A stretch of 64,000 bases of DNA from Mesorhizobium sp. Root157. GTDB lineage: Bacteria; Pseudomonadota; Alphaproteobacteria; Rhizobiales; Rhizobiaceae. Made by a program: the position numbers and the translations under genes. This document shows positions 17,693 through 26,592 of the stretch, one piece after another. Positions within the stretch are counted from its first letter, which is position 1, and every line of letters begins with the position of its first letter. The notes below the pieces were generated by a model. The model ran no database searches and was not told where the DNA came from. It saw only the letters and a list, made by a program, of their open reading frames with translations. The stretch spans positions 62,433-126,432 of the forward strand of contig NZ_LMGJ01000012.1 of NCBI RefSeq assembly GCF_001427385.1. Direction: 5' to 3'.

Positions 17693-18880
17693 TCACGTTC
17701 TGCGATCGGTTCGAACCCACCCCTCGCCACGCCCCCCCCACATCCGAGCCGGGTACCTCGCCAGTTTCCGGAGAATGAACCCCGGAACTGCACCGATCAT
17801 TCTAGGCGGTATGATCGCTCGACCATGCGACAGCCATGCCACCGTGGTGGCGGTCAGCATAACTGCGAGGTTGCAAAGGGCTATGTAGAACGGGGCATGC
17901 GATCCGCCTGCTGCGGCCAATAGGCCTGTCTGCACCGCCCACAAGCAAAGAATGGCTAAAAATAAGGTCAGGGGGGGGATCAGGCGGTCGATCAACAGGA
18001 CGAACGCTTGCCAAGTGTGGATGCTGCGGGGTCTTAGCAAATAACCAAAAGCCGAACCGATCATCGCCAGATGTCCGCGTTCCCACCTCCGGCGTTGCGA
18101 AATCGTACCTTTTTCGGTTTGTGGAAAGAAGCTTGTGATGCCGAATTCTGGACAATAAGTGGGCGCATGGCCTGTCTGCGCGACATCGAAAGCCAGTTTC
18201 ATGTCCTCGACAATGTGCTCATTGGCGAGGTCCGCCTTGCATATGATGTGCCAAGGGATGATCATTCCGGTGCCCATCAGCAGGGACGGCAGCTTCAGGC
18301 GCAGCATCCCCGTCGGCCTGACAAGGTTTTTCACGACATAGGCGAACTCGGCGATCTTGACGTCGAAAGCCGCGCCCGGTGGGGCCTTCATCAGATTCCT
18401 GCCCTGAACCGGCCGGCGGGTAGCAGTCGCAATGGCAGCCAAGCTGTCGACCGCGCCCTTGTCTAGCGCGCAGTCGGCGTCGACGACCATCGCAAGCTCG
18501 CACGGAGCATCTGCTAGGTAACGCATGCCTGCATCCAGCGCATACCCTTTGCCGCGCCGCACGCTATCAGTCCGCTCGTGGACCTCGGCACCGAGGCTCC
18601 TGGCGAGTGCCGCTGTTCGATCTTCACAATTGTCGGCAACTACAACGAGACGATCACCGGTCCCCAATTGTGGGAGAATGGTCTCGAGCGTCGCGCATAT
18701 GCAGGTTTCCTCATTGTGTGCGGGAACAATCACGGCCACGGAGGGGCGGCGTCCTTTGTAAGCGCCGCGAGGCTTGTATCTAAAAGCACCAGCAAGGCAT
18801 TGGAGAGCAAAAAACCAGGCCGGAACGGCCAACCCAAGTCCGATGAACACCGCAGATGTCGAGACGAATGATATGAGCAT
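17693..18880 (-). CDS. Membrane GT2 glycosyltransferase (processive-type, PgaC/cellulose synthase-like)
   Basis: The 395-residue enzyme starts with a membrane helix (about 8-30). The GT2 core follows: VAVIVPAHNEETCICATLETIL, VVADNCEDRT, RRGKGYALDAGMRY, the DxD-like VDADCALD, and QRRRWERGH, the Q(Q/R)xRW motif of processive synthases. Two to three further membrane helices lie near 285-360. It may polymerise or transfer an N-acetylated or neutral sugar at the inner face of the membrane. The gene stands alone on its strand, with a 430-base divergent region to the next gene. Confidence 0.88.
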   Translation of the reverse strand: MLISFVSTSAVFIGLGLAVPAWFFALQCLAGAFRYKPRGAYKGRRPSVAVIVPAHNEETCICATLETILPQLGTGDRLVVVADNCEDRTAALARSLGAEVHERTDSVRRGKGYALDAGMRYLADAPCELAMVVDADCALDKGAVDSLAAIATATRRPVQGRNLMKAPPGAAFDVKIAEFAYVVKNLVRPTGMLRLKLPSLLMGTGMIIPWHIICKADLANEHIVEDMKLAFDVAQTGHAPTYCPEFGITSFFPQTEKGTISQRRRWERGHLAMIGSAFGYLLRPRSIHTWQAFVLLIDRLIPPLTLFLAILCLWAVQTGLLAAAGGSHAPFYIALCNLAVMLTATTVAWLSHGRAIIPPRMIGAVPGFILRKLARYPARMWGGRGEGWVRTDRRT

Positions 18881-19310
18881 CGTTTCAGCCGCTGGTTGTT
18901 CGGGCCGTGCGATTCACGCGGCCCGGAGCTTCTCGATTACCGTTTTCGCAATAGCCAAAGAATAACGGCCACGTGCCCGGACCTCAACTGACGGCGCGGC
19001 AGCAAAAGTAGGTTTGACTTTCCGATCAATGGGGTAGTCCGCTTGAATGATCGCCCTCCTGTAAAGCATATGACTAGGCCAAATGGCGTAGTCCTATCAT
19101 GTGTGGTCTGGTCATGGTGTCGACCGGAGGTTTGGCAGCGATTGCATGGCGCGGTTCCTACGCTGAAAGAGTGCGTTCTTTATTGGCCGCAAATGCCGTA
19201 GTGAACTTAATTGGATGCGAACTGAGTTGCTGGAATGCAGATTGCTGGCCTGCCACCGGAGCGACCGCGTTCTGACCTCATTCGACGGTTGCAACAATTG
19301 GGGAAGGGCT
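18881..19310. promoter_or_regulatory. Divergent intergenic region between two glycosyltransferase genes
   Basis: About 430 bases, A+T richer than average, that must hold promoters for both divergent genes. I see no small gene and no clear operator. The frame starting at 19215 runs into the next gene but its first 32 codons look non-coding. Confidence 0.4.
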
Positions 19311-20216
19311 GTGGCTATCGAGGTGTCTGTCGTCCTGCCGACTTTCAACCGCTTGAGAAGCTTGCCGGCAGCTGTTGAAAGTGTGCTTTCCCAGTCGTTT
19401 CGCGACCTTGAACTTATCATCGTTGATGACGGGTCCTCCGAAGACATTGAGGGTTTTGCAGCCTCCGTCAGTGACCCGCGCTTGAAATACGTCAGGCGGC
19501 CGGTCAATGGAGGGGCTGCCGCTGCACGTAATACCGGCGTTTCCGAATCCAGGGGCAGGTTCATCGCTTTTCAGGATAGCGACGATCTCTGGTTGCCAGG
19601 TAAACTTGAAAGGCAGATCGCCCTCTTCAGGGAATTGCCGGACGAGGTCGGCGTAGTGACGGGCGGCAAGATCGTCTACGGCCGCGACGAGCGTTACCGG
19701 CACGGCCATGGCAAAGTTGCCTACGCTCCGCCTCCTCGAAGTATTCTTCGGCTGGATGAGGATCAAGTTGCCCATCTGCTTCTGGAAAACCGGATCAGCC
19801 TGCAAAATACGCTATTCAAGAGAAGCCATGTTTCTGGGGCGGCCTGGTTTGATAGCGGCGCCAGTGCGAATGAAGATTGGGAGTTTGCCATCCGCACGGC
19901 CCAACAGACGAAAATATACGAAGATATCGCCCCCGTGGTTGTTGGGTTTGTCTCCCCTGACAGCATTTCCACTGATGACAGGAAGCAGACCATGGGCATG
20001 TTGCGCATTCTGCGGCGCAATCGCGCGCTGTTCGATAAGTATGGCAACCAGCATTCGATCCTGTTGATCGGCGTCGCTATGGCCCTGTTCCGCACAGGCA
20101 AATACAGGTGGGCGGCTGATTTTCTTGCTGCGGGTCTCAGGCGCAACCCCAGGAATATTCTGATGGTCCCGCGTGCGCTTGGGCGTGAGATGAAGCTGAA
20201 GTTGTTTGCGACTTAG
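19311..20216 (+). CDS. GT2 glycosyltransferase
   Basis: The 301-residue cytosolic transferase begins at a GTG preceded by GGGAAGGG. It shows EVSVVLPTFNRLRSLPAAVESVL, LELIIVDDGSS, NGGAAAARNTGV, the acidic motif FQDSDDLW and ANEDWEFAIR, a full GT2 set. The C-terminal 80 residues are basic and helical. It is the last intact gene before a decayed transposase. Donor and acceptor cannot be assigned. Confidence 0.88.
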   Translation: MAIEVSVVLPTFNRLRSLPAAVESVLSQSFRDLELIIVDDGSSEDIEGFAASVSDPRLKYVRRPVNGGAAAARNTGVSESRGRFIAFQDSDDLWLPGKLERQIALFRELPDEVGVVTGGKIVYGRDERYRHGHGKVAYAPPPRSILRLDEDQVAHLLLENRISLQNTLFKRSHVSGAAWFDSGASANEDWEFAIRTAQQTKIYEDIAPVVVGFVSPDSISTDDRKQTMGMLRILRRNRALFDKYGNQHSILLIGVAMALFRTGKYRWAADFLAAGLRRNPRNILMVPRALGREMKLKLFAT

Positions 20217-20706
20217 TTGTTTAGTCCTGGTATTTGATGGGTTGGATCGCTGATGAATCGATCCGGCTCCAAAGTCCATCGTTTGCAGATGAATTCGTAG
20301 GGCGTTCGGCCCTTTAGCGTCTTGAGCCTGCGACCGAAGTTGTAGGCTTCGATGAAGTTCTGCAGGTGCTGTCGCAACTGTTCATGGCTGTCTTAGTGGA
20401 AGCGCTTGACGGTTGCGTCCTTGATGGCGCGGTTCATCCGTTAGACCTGTCCGTTGGTCCAGGGATGCTTCACCTTAGTCAGTCGATGCTCGATGCTGTT
20501 GTCGTCGCAGACCCAGTCGAAGATATGCTGGAAGGCATTTCGATCACAAGCTCGGTTGGTGAACTGAATGCCATAGCACCTACGGAAGGAATGATGAGAG
20601 GCAACCGAGACATCGGTGCGCGCGGCTTTTCGCTGTAGGCGCGCACCGATCGAGGTGGCCATGGCCAGTCTAAGAATCTCTAGACTAGGGTCACTCGCCA
20701 ATCAGG
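20217..20706 (-). pseudogene. Decayed IS481-type (integrase-core) transposase remnant
   Basis: On the reverse strand the frame reads the C-terminal half of a DDE integrase: YGIQFTNR, then IEHRLTKVKHPWTNGQV, a stop, RMNRAIKDATVKRFH, a second stop, then DSHEQLRQHL, FIEAYNFGRRLKTLKGRTPYEFICK and EPDRFISDPTHQIPGLN. These blocks are typical of IS481-family transposases in rhizobia. At least two nonsense codons lie inside, and the N-terminal half is missing or unrecognisable. It sits between a G+C-poorer gene block and the amino-sugar cassette region, which suggests past insertion or rearrangement there. Confidence 0.8.
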
Positions 20707-21981
20707 TTAAGTTTTTCGGTGTTTCTGTTCGGTCAACGGCAGGTTGGCGGGCGGCCATGCCCCTGACTTTGCCGCTGCAAGGATCGTCTGCTGCTGCGCC
20801 TTGCTGGCGCGTTTTCGCCGCGGATCGTGGTTGTGTAGCTCCAATTGCAGGGCGAGCCCCGCCGACTTGACGGCTTCGCCGAACTTCCAGCCGGATTTGC
20901 CGGCCAGGACTTGCCGGTAGATGTCCAGTTGCAGGTCGACTGCGCGCTGCAGGCTGAAACGTTCGCATGCGACCCGCCTGCCGAACTGGCCAAGCTTGTC
21001 GCGCAGCACCTTGTCTTGCAGCAGTCGCTCGATCTGCGCGGCTAGCCGGGCTGTTCCTTCATCCGGGTCGCCAAGTCCATAAAACCCCTGCCACAGGAAC
21101 TGATCTTGCGTGGACGGTTCGAATACGTCGCAAAAAGCCTGTTCTCCCTGCACGATCACGGGGCGTCCGATGGCCATGGCCCTGAGTGCCGAACTGCCCA
21201 TTCCGAGAACGACATCCGCCGCGGCATAGGCCGCGCGCGGATCGAGGTCGGCGCCGTGGAGCGCAATGACCTCGCGTCCGCTCGCTGCGTTCACCGCCTC
21301 GGCCCGCATTTCAAGCGCCTCGCGTGCCGGTCCGTCACCGACCATGACCAGCCGCACCGGATAGCGCGCGGCAAGAGTTCCGGTGGCATCGATCGCCCGC
21401 ACCAGCGCATCGAGCTTGAGGTCCAGCGCCAGACGCGACACAGTCACGATCAGCAGTTCGGTGTCCTTGACCTTGTGCAATTTCCGGAAAGCGGAGCCGT
21501 CCACCGCCGGTGTATCGCGTTCCGTATCGATCGGCGGTTCGATGACCCAGACATTGCCTCGCCGGTCCTTGCGTGCGTCTGCACCCAGTTCCCCGGTTCC
21601 CATGATCAGCGGCACGGAAGCCGGTATGAATGGTGGCACCCCCATGCTGAGTACCGTGCAGACCGTGGGCGTACCAAGAATGCAGACGGCGCCGTAGTAG
21701 GCGTCGAGGCATGCCGTCCATTCGTAGCTATGGATGATGTCGATCCGTTCTCTTCGCACGATGGAGGCGATCTGTGCTATCCGCGTTGGAGCCGGGCGGT
21801 ATTTCAGGGGGTGCGCGGGCAGGAAGCGAAGGCCGCGCATGCCGATATATTCCACGAGGGGGCCTGGCACACCGTAAATGATCGCCTCGTGGCCGGCTGC
21901 TACTATACCGGCGGCCAGATCTATAGCGTTGATCTGGCTTCCTCCGATTGCAAGATCATGAGGATATACAAGAACGCGCAA
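20707..21981 (-). CDS. GT4-family glycosyltransferase
   Basis: The 424-residue protein has a GT-B fold. The N-terminal domain opens with RVLVYPHDLAIGGSQINAIDLA, the usual GT4 start with a Gly-rich acceptor loop. The C-terminal nucleotide-binding domain shows LLIVTVSRLALDLKLDALVRAI, RLVMVGDGPAREALE and AAADVVLGMGSSALRAMAIGRPVIV. In the last block the usual EGxxxxxxE signature is replaced by a GSSALRAMA stretch, as in some subgroups. The last 60 residues are basic and may be disordered. It lies next to the transposase remnant, with an A+T-rich region (21982-22160) separating it from the divergent cassette. Confidence 0.85.
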   Translation of the reverse strand: MRVLVYPHDLAIGGSQINAIDLAAGIVAAGHEAIIYGVPGPLVEYIGMRGLRFLPAHPLKYRPAPTRIAQIASIVRRERIDIIHSYEWTACLDAYYGAVCILGTPTVCTVLSMGVPPFIPASVPLIMGTGELGADARKDRRGNVWVIEPPIDTERDTPAVDGSAFRKLHKVKDTELLIVTVSRLALDLKLDALVRAIDATGTLAARYPVRLVMVGDGPAREALEMRAEAVNAASGREVIALHGADLDPRAAYAAADVVLGMGSSALRAMAIGRPVIVQGEQAFCDVFEPSTQDQFLWQGFYGLGDPDEGTARLAAQIERLLQDKVLRDKLGQFGRRVACERFSLQRAVDLQLDIYRQVLAGKSGWKFGEAVKSAGLALQLELHNHDPRRKRASKAQQQTILAAAKSGAWPPANLPLTEQKHRKT

Positions 21982-22232
21982 TATTATATTTCCAGGTTCG
22001 GCTAATACATAGCTGAAAGATAGCTGAAATTATGTATATATTTATTTGGTAATTTAATCAATTATTACATAGCCGTTGCCGTCCAGCACAAAGCTTAATT
22101 CGGCACTCGGTGGCGCTACCCCTTTCGGATATGACCGTTCGGCGTTTTGCCTAATTTACTCCATTGGCGCCGCAACTCCATTGTTTGGGCGATAGCCTGT
22201 CGGGAACGACGGAATATCGATCCGCGACAGCG

Positions 22233-22751
22233 ATGGAGTCGATAATGATCGCAGCGAGCGTTGTTCTTGGGGAGGGGGTGGTCATCCATCATCCCGACCT
22301 CGTCAATCTCTATGGCTGCCGCATCGGCGACGGTTCGCGCGTCGGCGCCTTTGTCGAAATCCAGAAAAACGCCGTGATCGGCCGGAACTGCAAGATCTCC
22401 AGTCACAGTTTCGTCTGCGAGGGCGTCACCGTCGAAGACGGCGTCTTCGTCGGTCACGGCGTCATGTTCACCAACGACATCTATCCGCGCGCCGTCGCGT
22501 CAGACGGCAGCTTGCAGACCGAGGCGGATTGGGCCGTCGTTTCCACCCGCGTCCGGGAAGGTGCCTCGATCGGTTCGAACGCCACCATCCTGGCCGGCAT
22601 CACCATCGGTATGGGTGCGCTGGTGGGCGCCGGCGCCGTCGTCACCCGCGACGTTCCCGACTATGCGATCGTCGCCGGCGTGCCGGCTGAGGTCACCGGG
22701 CGCGTCAAGGATGCGCCGCCGGTTGCCCGTATTGCGGGAGGCGCGCAATGA
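22233..22751 (+). CDS. Left-handed beta-helix N-acyltransferase (WbpD/WlbB-like)
   Basis: The 172-residue protein consists of hexapeptide repeats (for example VVLGEGVVIHHPD, YGCRIGDGSRVGAFVEI, NAVIGRNCKI, ASIGSNATILAGITIGMGALVGAGAVV) that form an acyl-CoA-dependent transferase. The insert VFVGHGVMFTNDIYPRA and the ending DYAIVAGVPAEVTGRV match acetyltransferases acting on 3-amino sugar nucleotides. It overlaps the next gene by four bases and opens a six-gene cassette. ATG 22245 is an alternative start. Substrate is inferred from the oxidoreductase and aminotransferase next to it. Confidence 0.85.
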   Translation: MESIMIAASVVLGEGVVIHHPDLVNLYGCRIGDGSRVGAFVEIQKNAVIGRNCKISSHSFVCEGVTVEDGVFVGHGVMFTNDIYPRAVASDGSLQTEADWAVVSTRVREGASIGSNATILAGITIGMGALVGAGAVVTRDVPDYAIVAGVPAEVTGRVKDAPPVARIAGGAQ

Positions 22752-23785
22752 TCGGCGTTGCTGTCGTCGGCTACGGCTATTGGGGGCCGAACCTTGTCCG
22801 CAATTTCGCCGAGGTGCCGGGCGTGCGGCTTGCCGCCGTCTGCGATCTCGACAAGGGCCGGCTGGCGCCCGTGAAGGCGCGCTACCCGAACGTCTCGATC
22901 ACTGACAGCTATGACGAGATCCTGAGCGATCCCGACATCGCCGCCGTTGCCATCGCCACGCCGGTGTCGAGCCATTTCAAGCTGGCCATGAGTGCGCTGA
23001 TGGCCGGCAAGCACGTCTTCGTCGAAAAGCCGATCGCTTCCTCTTCGGAAGAGGCCGAACGTCTTGTCGAGGAAGCGGCACGCCGCGGGCTGGTGCTCGC
23101 CGTCGACCACACCTTCGTGCACACCGGCGCGGTGCGCAAGATGCGCGAACTGGTCGATAGCGGCCTTGGCGAGATGTATTATTACGACTCGGTGCGCGTC
23201 AATCTCGGCCTCTTCCAGCACGACGTCAGCGTCATCTGGGATCTCGCCGTGCATGACCTGTCGATCATGGATCATGTCTTGCCGGTCAAGCCGGTCGCGG
23301 TCTCCGCCACCGGCATCAGCCATGTTCCCGGCGAGCCGGAAAACATCGCCTATCTCAACCTGTTCTTCGAGACGAACCTGATCGCCCATGTCCACGTCAA
23401 CTGGCTGGCGCCGGTCAAGGTGCGCCGCACGCTGATCGGCGGCAGCCGCAAGATGATCGTCTACGACGACCTCGAGCCCAGCGAGAAGATCAAGGTCTAC
23501 GACAAGGGCATCACGCTGAACGGCAACCCGAAGGCCAATGGCGAGAAGGTCTATCAGGCGCTGGTCGGCTACCGCACCGGTGACATGTGGGCTCCGCATC
23601 TAGACGTCAAGGAAGCGTTGAACACCGAGTTGCGCGAGTTCGCGCAGTGCATCGAAAAGGGCGGCACGCCGACCGCCGACGGACAGGCGGGTCTGCGCGT
23701 GGTGCGCATCCTCGAGGCTGCAACCCAGTCGCTCGCCCAGCGCGGCCGCGTCGTCGAACTGGAAAAGATGAGGCGGGTGGCATGA
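22748..23785 (+). CDS. Gfo/Idh/MocA-family NAD(P)-dependent sugar dehydrogenase (WlbA/WbpB-like)
   Basis: The 345-residue oxidoreductase has an N-terminal Rossmann fold (GVAVVGYGYWGPNLVRNFAE) and the family motif HVFVEKPIASSSEEAERLV with the EKP catalytic lysine. The second half is the alpha/beta substrate domain (WDLAVHDLSIMDHVL holds the conserved His-Asp). It should oxidise C3 of a nucleotide sugar so that the next enzyme can aminate it. Four-base ATGA overlaps on both sides indicate translational coupling. Confidence 0.9.
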   Translation: MIGVAVVGYGYWGPNLVRNFAEVPGVRLAAVCDLDKGRLAPVKARYPNVSITDSYDEILSDPDIAAVAIATPVSSHFKLAMSALMAGKHVFVEKPIASSSEEAERLVEEAARRGLVLAVDHTFVHTGAVRKMRELVDSGLGEMYYYDSVRVNLGLFQHDVSVIWDLAVHDLSIMDHVLPVKPVAVSATGISHVPGEPENIAYLNLFFETNLIAHVHVNWLAPVKVRRTLIGGSRKMIVYDDLEPSEKIKVYDKGITLNGNPKANGEKVYQALVGYRTGDMWAPHLDVKEALNTELREFAQCIEKGGTPTADGQAGLRVVRILEAATQSLAQRGRVVELEKMRRVA

Positions 23786-24915
23786 TCCCTTTTCTCGATC
23801 TCAAGGCCCAGTACGCAAGCATCAAGGACGAGGTCGATGCCGCCGCATTGCGCGTGCTGGCCTCGACCCAATATGTGCTCGGCGAGGAAGTGGCGGCGTT
23901 TGAAAACGAATTCGCCACCTATTGCGGCGCGCGCCACGCCATCGCCGTGAACACCGGCACCAGCGCTCTTCATCTGGCGCTGCTCGCCGCCGGCATCGGC
24001 CCCGGCGACGAGGTCATCACCGTGCCTTTCACGTTCGTGGCCAGCGTTTCAGCCGTCTGCTACACGGGCGCACGGCCGGTGTTCGTCGACATCGAGCCGC
24101 GCACCTTGACCATGGACCCGTCGCGGCTCGAGGCTGCGATCACGCCGCGCACCAAGGCGATCATGCCGGTCCATCTCTACGGTCAGATGGCGGACATGGC
24201 GCCGATCATGGAGATCGCCCAGCGCCACGGCATCCCGGTCATCGAGGATGCCTGCCAGGCGCATGGGGCGCAGTATCGCGGCGAGCGAGCCGGCAGCATC
24301 GGCTTGGCCGGCTGCTTCAGTTTCTATCCGGGCAAGAACCTCGGCGCCTGCGGCGAGGGCGGCCTCGTCGTCACCAACGACGACGCCACGGCCAAGGCTA
24401 TCCGCATGCTGCGCGATTGGGGCCAGGAGCAGCGCTACCACCACACGCTGAAAGGCTTCAACTATCGCATGGACGGCATCCAGGGCGCGATCCTGCGCGT
24501 CAAGCTGCGCCATCTGGAAGGATGGACCGAGGCGCGGCGCGCCAATGCGCGGCGTTACACGTCCCTGCTGCGCGACGTCGAAACCGTGACGTCGCCGACG
24601 GAAGCGCTCGACCGGCGTCATGTCTACCATATCTATGCCGTGCGTTCGGCTGATCGCGACGGGCTGAAGCAAAACCTCGATGCTGCCGGCATCGCCACCG
24701 GCCTGCACTATCCGATCCCGGTGCATCTGCAGAAAGCGCATGCCGATCTCGGCCACCGCGAAGGCGACTTCCCAGTGTCCGAACAGGCGGCGCGCGAGGT
24801 GCTGTCCTTGCCGCTCTATCCGGAAATGACGTCGGATCAGGTCGCGACCGTCGTCGATGCGATCGCACAGGCGACGATGGTCAAGCCACCGAGGGCCGCT
24901 CTCCGTGTCGGCTAA
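23782..24915 (+). CDS. DegT/DnrJ/EryC1 PLP-dependent sugar aminotransferase (WbpE/WlbC-like)
   Basis: The 377-residue enzyme starts MIPFLDLKAQYASI, typical of 3-amino-sugar aminotransferases. Key regions are AVNTGTSALHLALLAAGIGPGD, VFVDIEPRTLTMDP, VIEDACQAHGA and the Schiff-base lysine in CFSFYPGKNLGACGEGG. It should transfer an amino group from glutamate to the ketosugar made by the preceding dehydrogenase. Its ATG overlaps that gene's stop, and its 3' end overlaps the next acyltransferase. Confidence 0.92.
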   Translation: MIPFLDLKAQYASIKDEVDAAALRVLASTQYVLGEEVAAFENEFATYCGARHAIAVNTGTSALHLALLAAGIGPGDEVITVPFTFVASVSAVCYTGARPVFVDIEPRTLTMDPSRLEAAITPRTKAIMPVHLYGQMADMAPIMEIAQRHGIPVIEDACQAHGAQYRGERAGSIGLAGCFSFYPGKNLGACGEGGLVVTNDDATAKAIRMLRDWGQEQRYHHTLKGFNYRMDGIQGAILRVKLRHLEGWTEARRANARRYTSLLRDVETVTSPTEALDRRHVYHIYAVRSADRDGLKQNLDAAGIATGLHYPIPVHLQKAHADLGHREGDFPVSEQAAREVLSLPLYPEMTSDQVATVVDAIAQATMVKPPRAALRVG

Positions 24916-25621
24916 GTCGAAACAGGCAGGCCGCGTCGTCGCGGCGGTTCACGGGCGCAAGGCCTTGTCGCCCGAACTGGAGTTCGTCGCCGGCTTGGCC
25001 GAGGCGCTGCACGAGGCCTACGACACCAAGGGTCTCGTCGAACTTTACCAGCGGTTTTCGGCAGGCGACGGCTTCATCGATGCCACCATGCGCCGCACCA
25101 TCTGGCGGGCGCTGGCGCGCCGTTGCGGCCCGGGCCTGCAGGTCGGTGCGAATGCCGGCTTCAAGCACGTCGAGACGTTCGAGATCGGCTCCGGCGTCTT
25201 CATCGGCGCGCAGGCCATCGTTCAGGGCCGTTTCGATGGAACCTGCATCATCGGCGACAACACCTGGATCGGGCCGCAGGTGTTCCTTGATGCCCGCGAT
25301 CTGGTCATCGGCGAAGCCGTTGGATTCGGTCCCGGATCGAAGGTGCTGGGCTCCGAGCACAATGGCCTGCCGGCCGATGTGCCGATCATCCGCACCGATC
25401 TGGAAATCCGCCCGGTGCGCATCGGCGATTGGGCCGATATCGGCACCAATGGCACCATTCTTCCGGGCGTCACCATCGGCAAGGGTGCGATCGTCGGGGC
25501 CGGCGCCGTGGTGACGGAGGACGTACCGCCCTTCGCCATCGTGGCGGGCGTGCCGGCGAAATTCCTGCGCTGGCGTCCTGAATCGGAAGCCGTGCGCAGT
25601 GCAGAGGGAAACAGGCGATGA
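24905..25621 (+). CDS. Second left-handed beta-helix acyltransferase of the cassette
   Basis: The 238-residue product has an N-terminal helical part (about 1-75) and then hexapeptide repeats (LQVGANAGFKHVETFEIGSG, FIGAQAIVQGRF, CIIGDNTWIGPQVFLDARD, TILPGVTIGKGAIVGAGAVV). It is longer than the first acyltransferase and resembles WbbJ/maltose O-acetyltransferase-like proteins. It may acylate a second position or O-acetylate the sugar. The start GTG at 24905 lies 11 bases inside the aminotransferase gene; no good ATG exists before the conserved region. Confidence 0.82.
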   Translation: MSAKSKQAGRVVAAVHGRKALSPELEFVAGLAEALHEAYDTKGLVELYQRFSAGDGFIDATMRRTIWRALARRCGPGLQVGANAGFKHVETFEIGSGVFIGAQAIVQGRFDGTCIIGDNTWIGPQVFLDARDLVIGEAVGFGPGSKVLGSEHNGLPADVPIIRTDLEIRPVRIGDWADIGTNGTILPGVTIGKGAIVGAGAVVTEDVPPFAIVAGVPAKFLRWRPESEAVRSAEGNRR

Positions 25622-26592
25622 AAGACAAACGCGTATTGATAACCGGCGGAGCCGGCTTGATCGGTTCCCACATCGCCGACCTGGTCGCCAGGGAGCGGCC
25701 GCGCGAAATCATCGTCCTCGACAATTTCGTGCGTGGCCGGCGCGAGAACCTGCGCCAGGCCATGGCCGATTTTCCGCTGACCATCGTCGAAGGCGACATC
25801 CAGGACCGCGATCTCCTGGCCAAGCTTTTCGAAGGTGTCGATATCGTCTTTCATCAGGCTGCCATCCGCATCACGCAATGTGCGGAGGAACCCAGGCTTG
25901 CCTTCGATGTGTTGGCCGGAGGCACCTTCAACGTGCTCGAAGCCGCCGTCGCCGCCAAGGTCTCCAAGGTCGTCGCTGCCTCGTCCGCTTCCGTGCTGGG
26001 ACTTGCAGAAAGCTTCCCGACCACGGAAGCGCATCACCCTTACAACAACCGCACCATCTATGGTGCCGCCAAGACCTTCAACGAAGGCCTGTTGCGTTCC
26101 TTTGCCGAAATGTACGGCCTGCGCTACGTCGCCTTGCGTTACTTCAACGTCTACGGCCCGCGCATGGACGTCTATGGCGCCTACACGGAGGTGCTGATCC
26201 GCTGGATGGAGCGCATCGCCGCCGGCGAGGCACCGCTCATCTATGGCGACGGCTCGCAGACCATGGACTTTGTCCATGTCCACGACATCGCCCGCGTCAA
26301 CCTTCTCGCGGCCAAGTCCGACGTCACCGATGAAGTCTTCAATGTAGCCAGCGGCACTGAAGTCAGCCTGCTGGAGCTCGGGCAGAGGCTGAGCGCCGTC
26401 ATGGGTTCGTCGCTGGCTCCCATCCATATGCCGGCGCGCACCGTCAACGGCGTCACAAGGCGTCTGGCCGACACCGGCAAAGCCAAGGCCATGCTCGGTT
26501 TCGAGGCAACGACGCGGCTTGATGACGGTTTGCGCGATCTTGTCGCCTGGTGGCGGCGGGAGCGTGAGGCAATCCAGGTCGCCGCCGAATGA
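25618..26592 (+). CDS. NAD-dependent nucleotide-sugar epimerase/dehydratase (extended SDR)
   Basis: The 324-residue enzyme shows the NAD motif VLITGGAGLIGSHIADL, the DNFVRGRRENL loop typical of UDP-sugar 4-epimerases, catalytic Ser in AASSASVLG, the YGAAK Tyr/Lys pair, and RYFNVYGPRMDVYGAYTEVL for substrate binding. It is close in pattern to UDP-hexose 4-epimerases and dehydratases of surface-polysaccharide loci. The exact reaction cannot be decided. ATGA overlaps link it to the genes on both sides. Confidence 0.88.
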   Translation: MKDKRVLITGGAGLIGSHIADLVARERPREIIVLDNFVRGRRENLRQAMADFPLTIVEGDIQDRDLLAKLFEGVDIVFHQAAIRITQCAEEPRLAFDVLAGGTFNVLEAAVAAKVSKVVAASSASVLGLAESFPTTEAHHPYNNRTIYGAAKTFNEGLLRSFAEMYGLRYVALRYFNVYGPRMDVYGAYTEVLIRWMERIAAGEAPLIYGDGSQTMDFVHVHDIARVNLLAAKSDVTDEVFNVASGTEVSLLELGQRLSAVMGSSLAPIHMPARTVNGVTRRLADTGKAKAMLGFEATTRLDDGLRDLVAWWRREREAIQVAAE

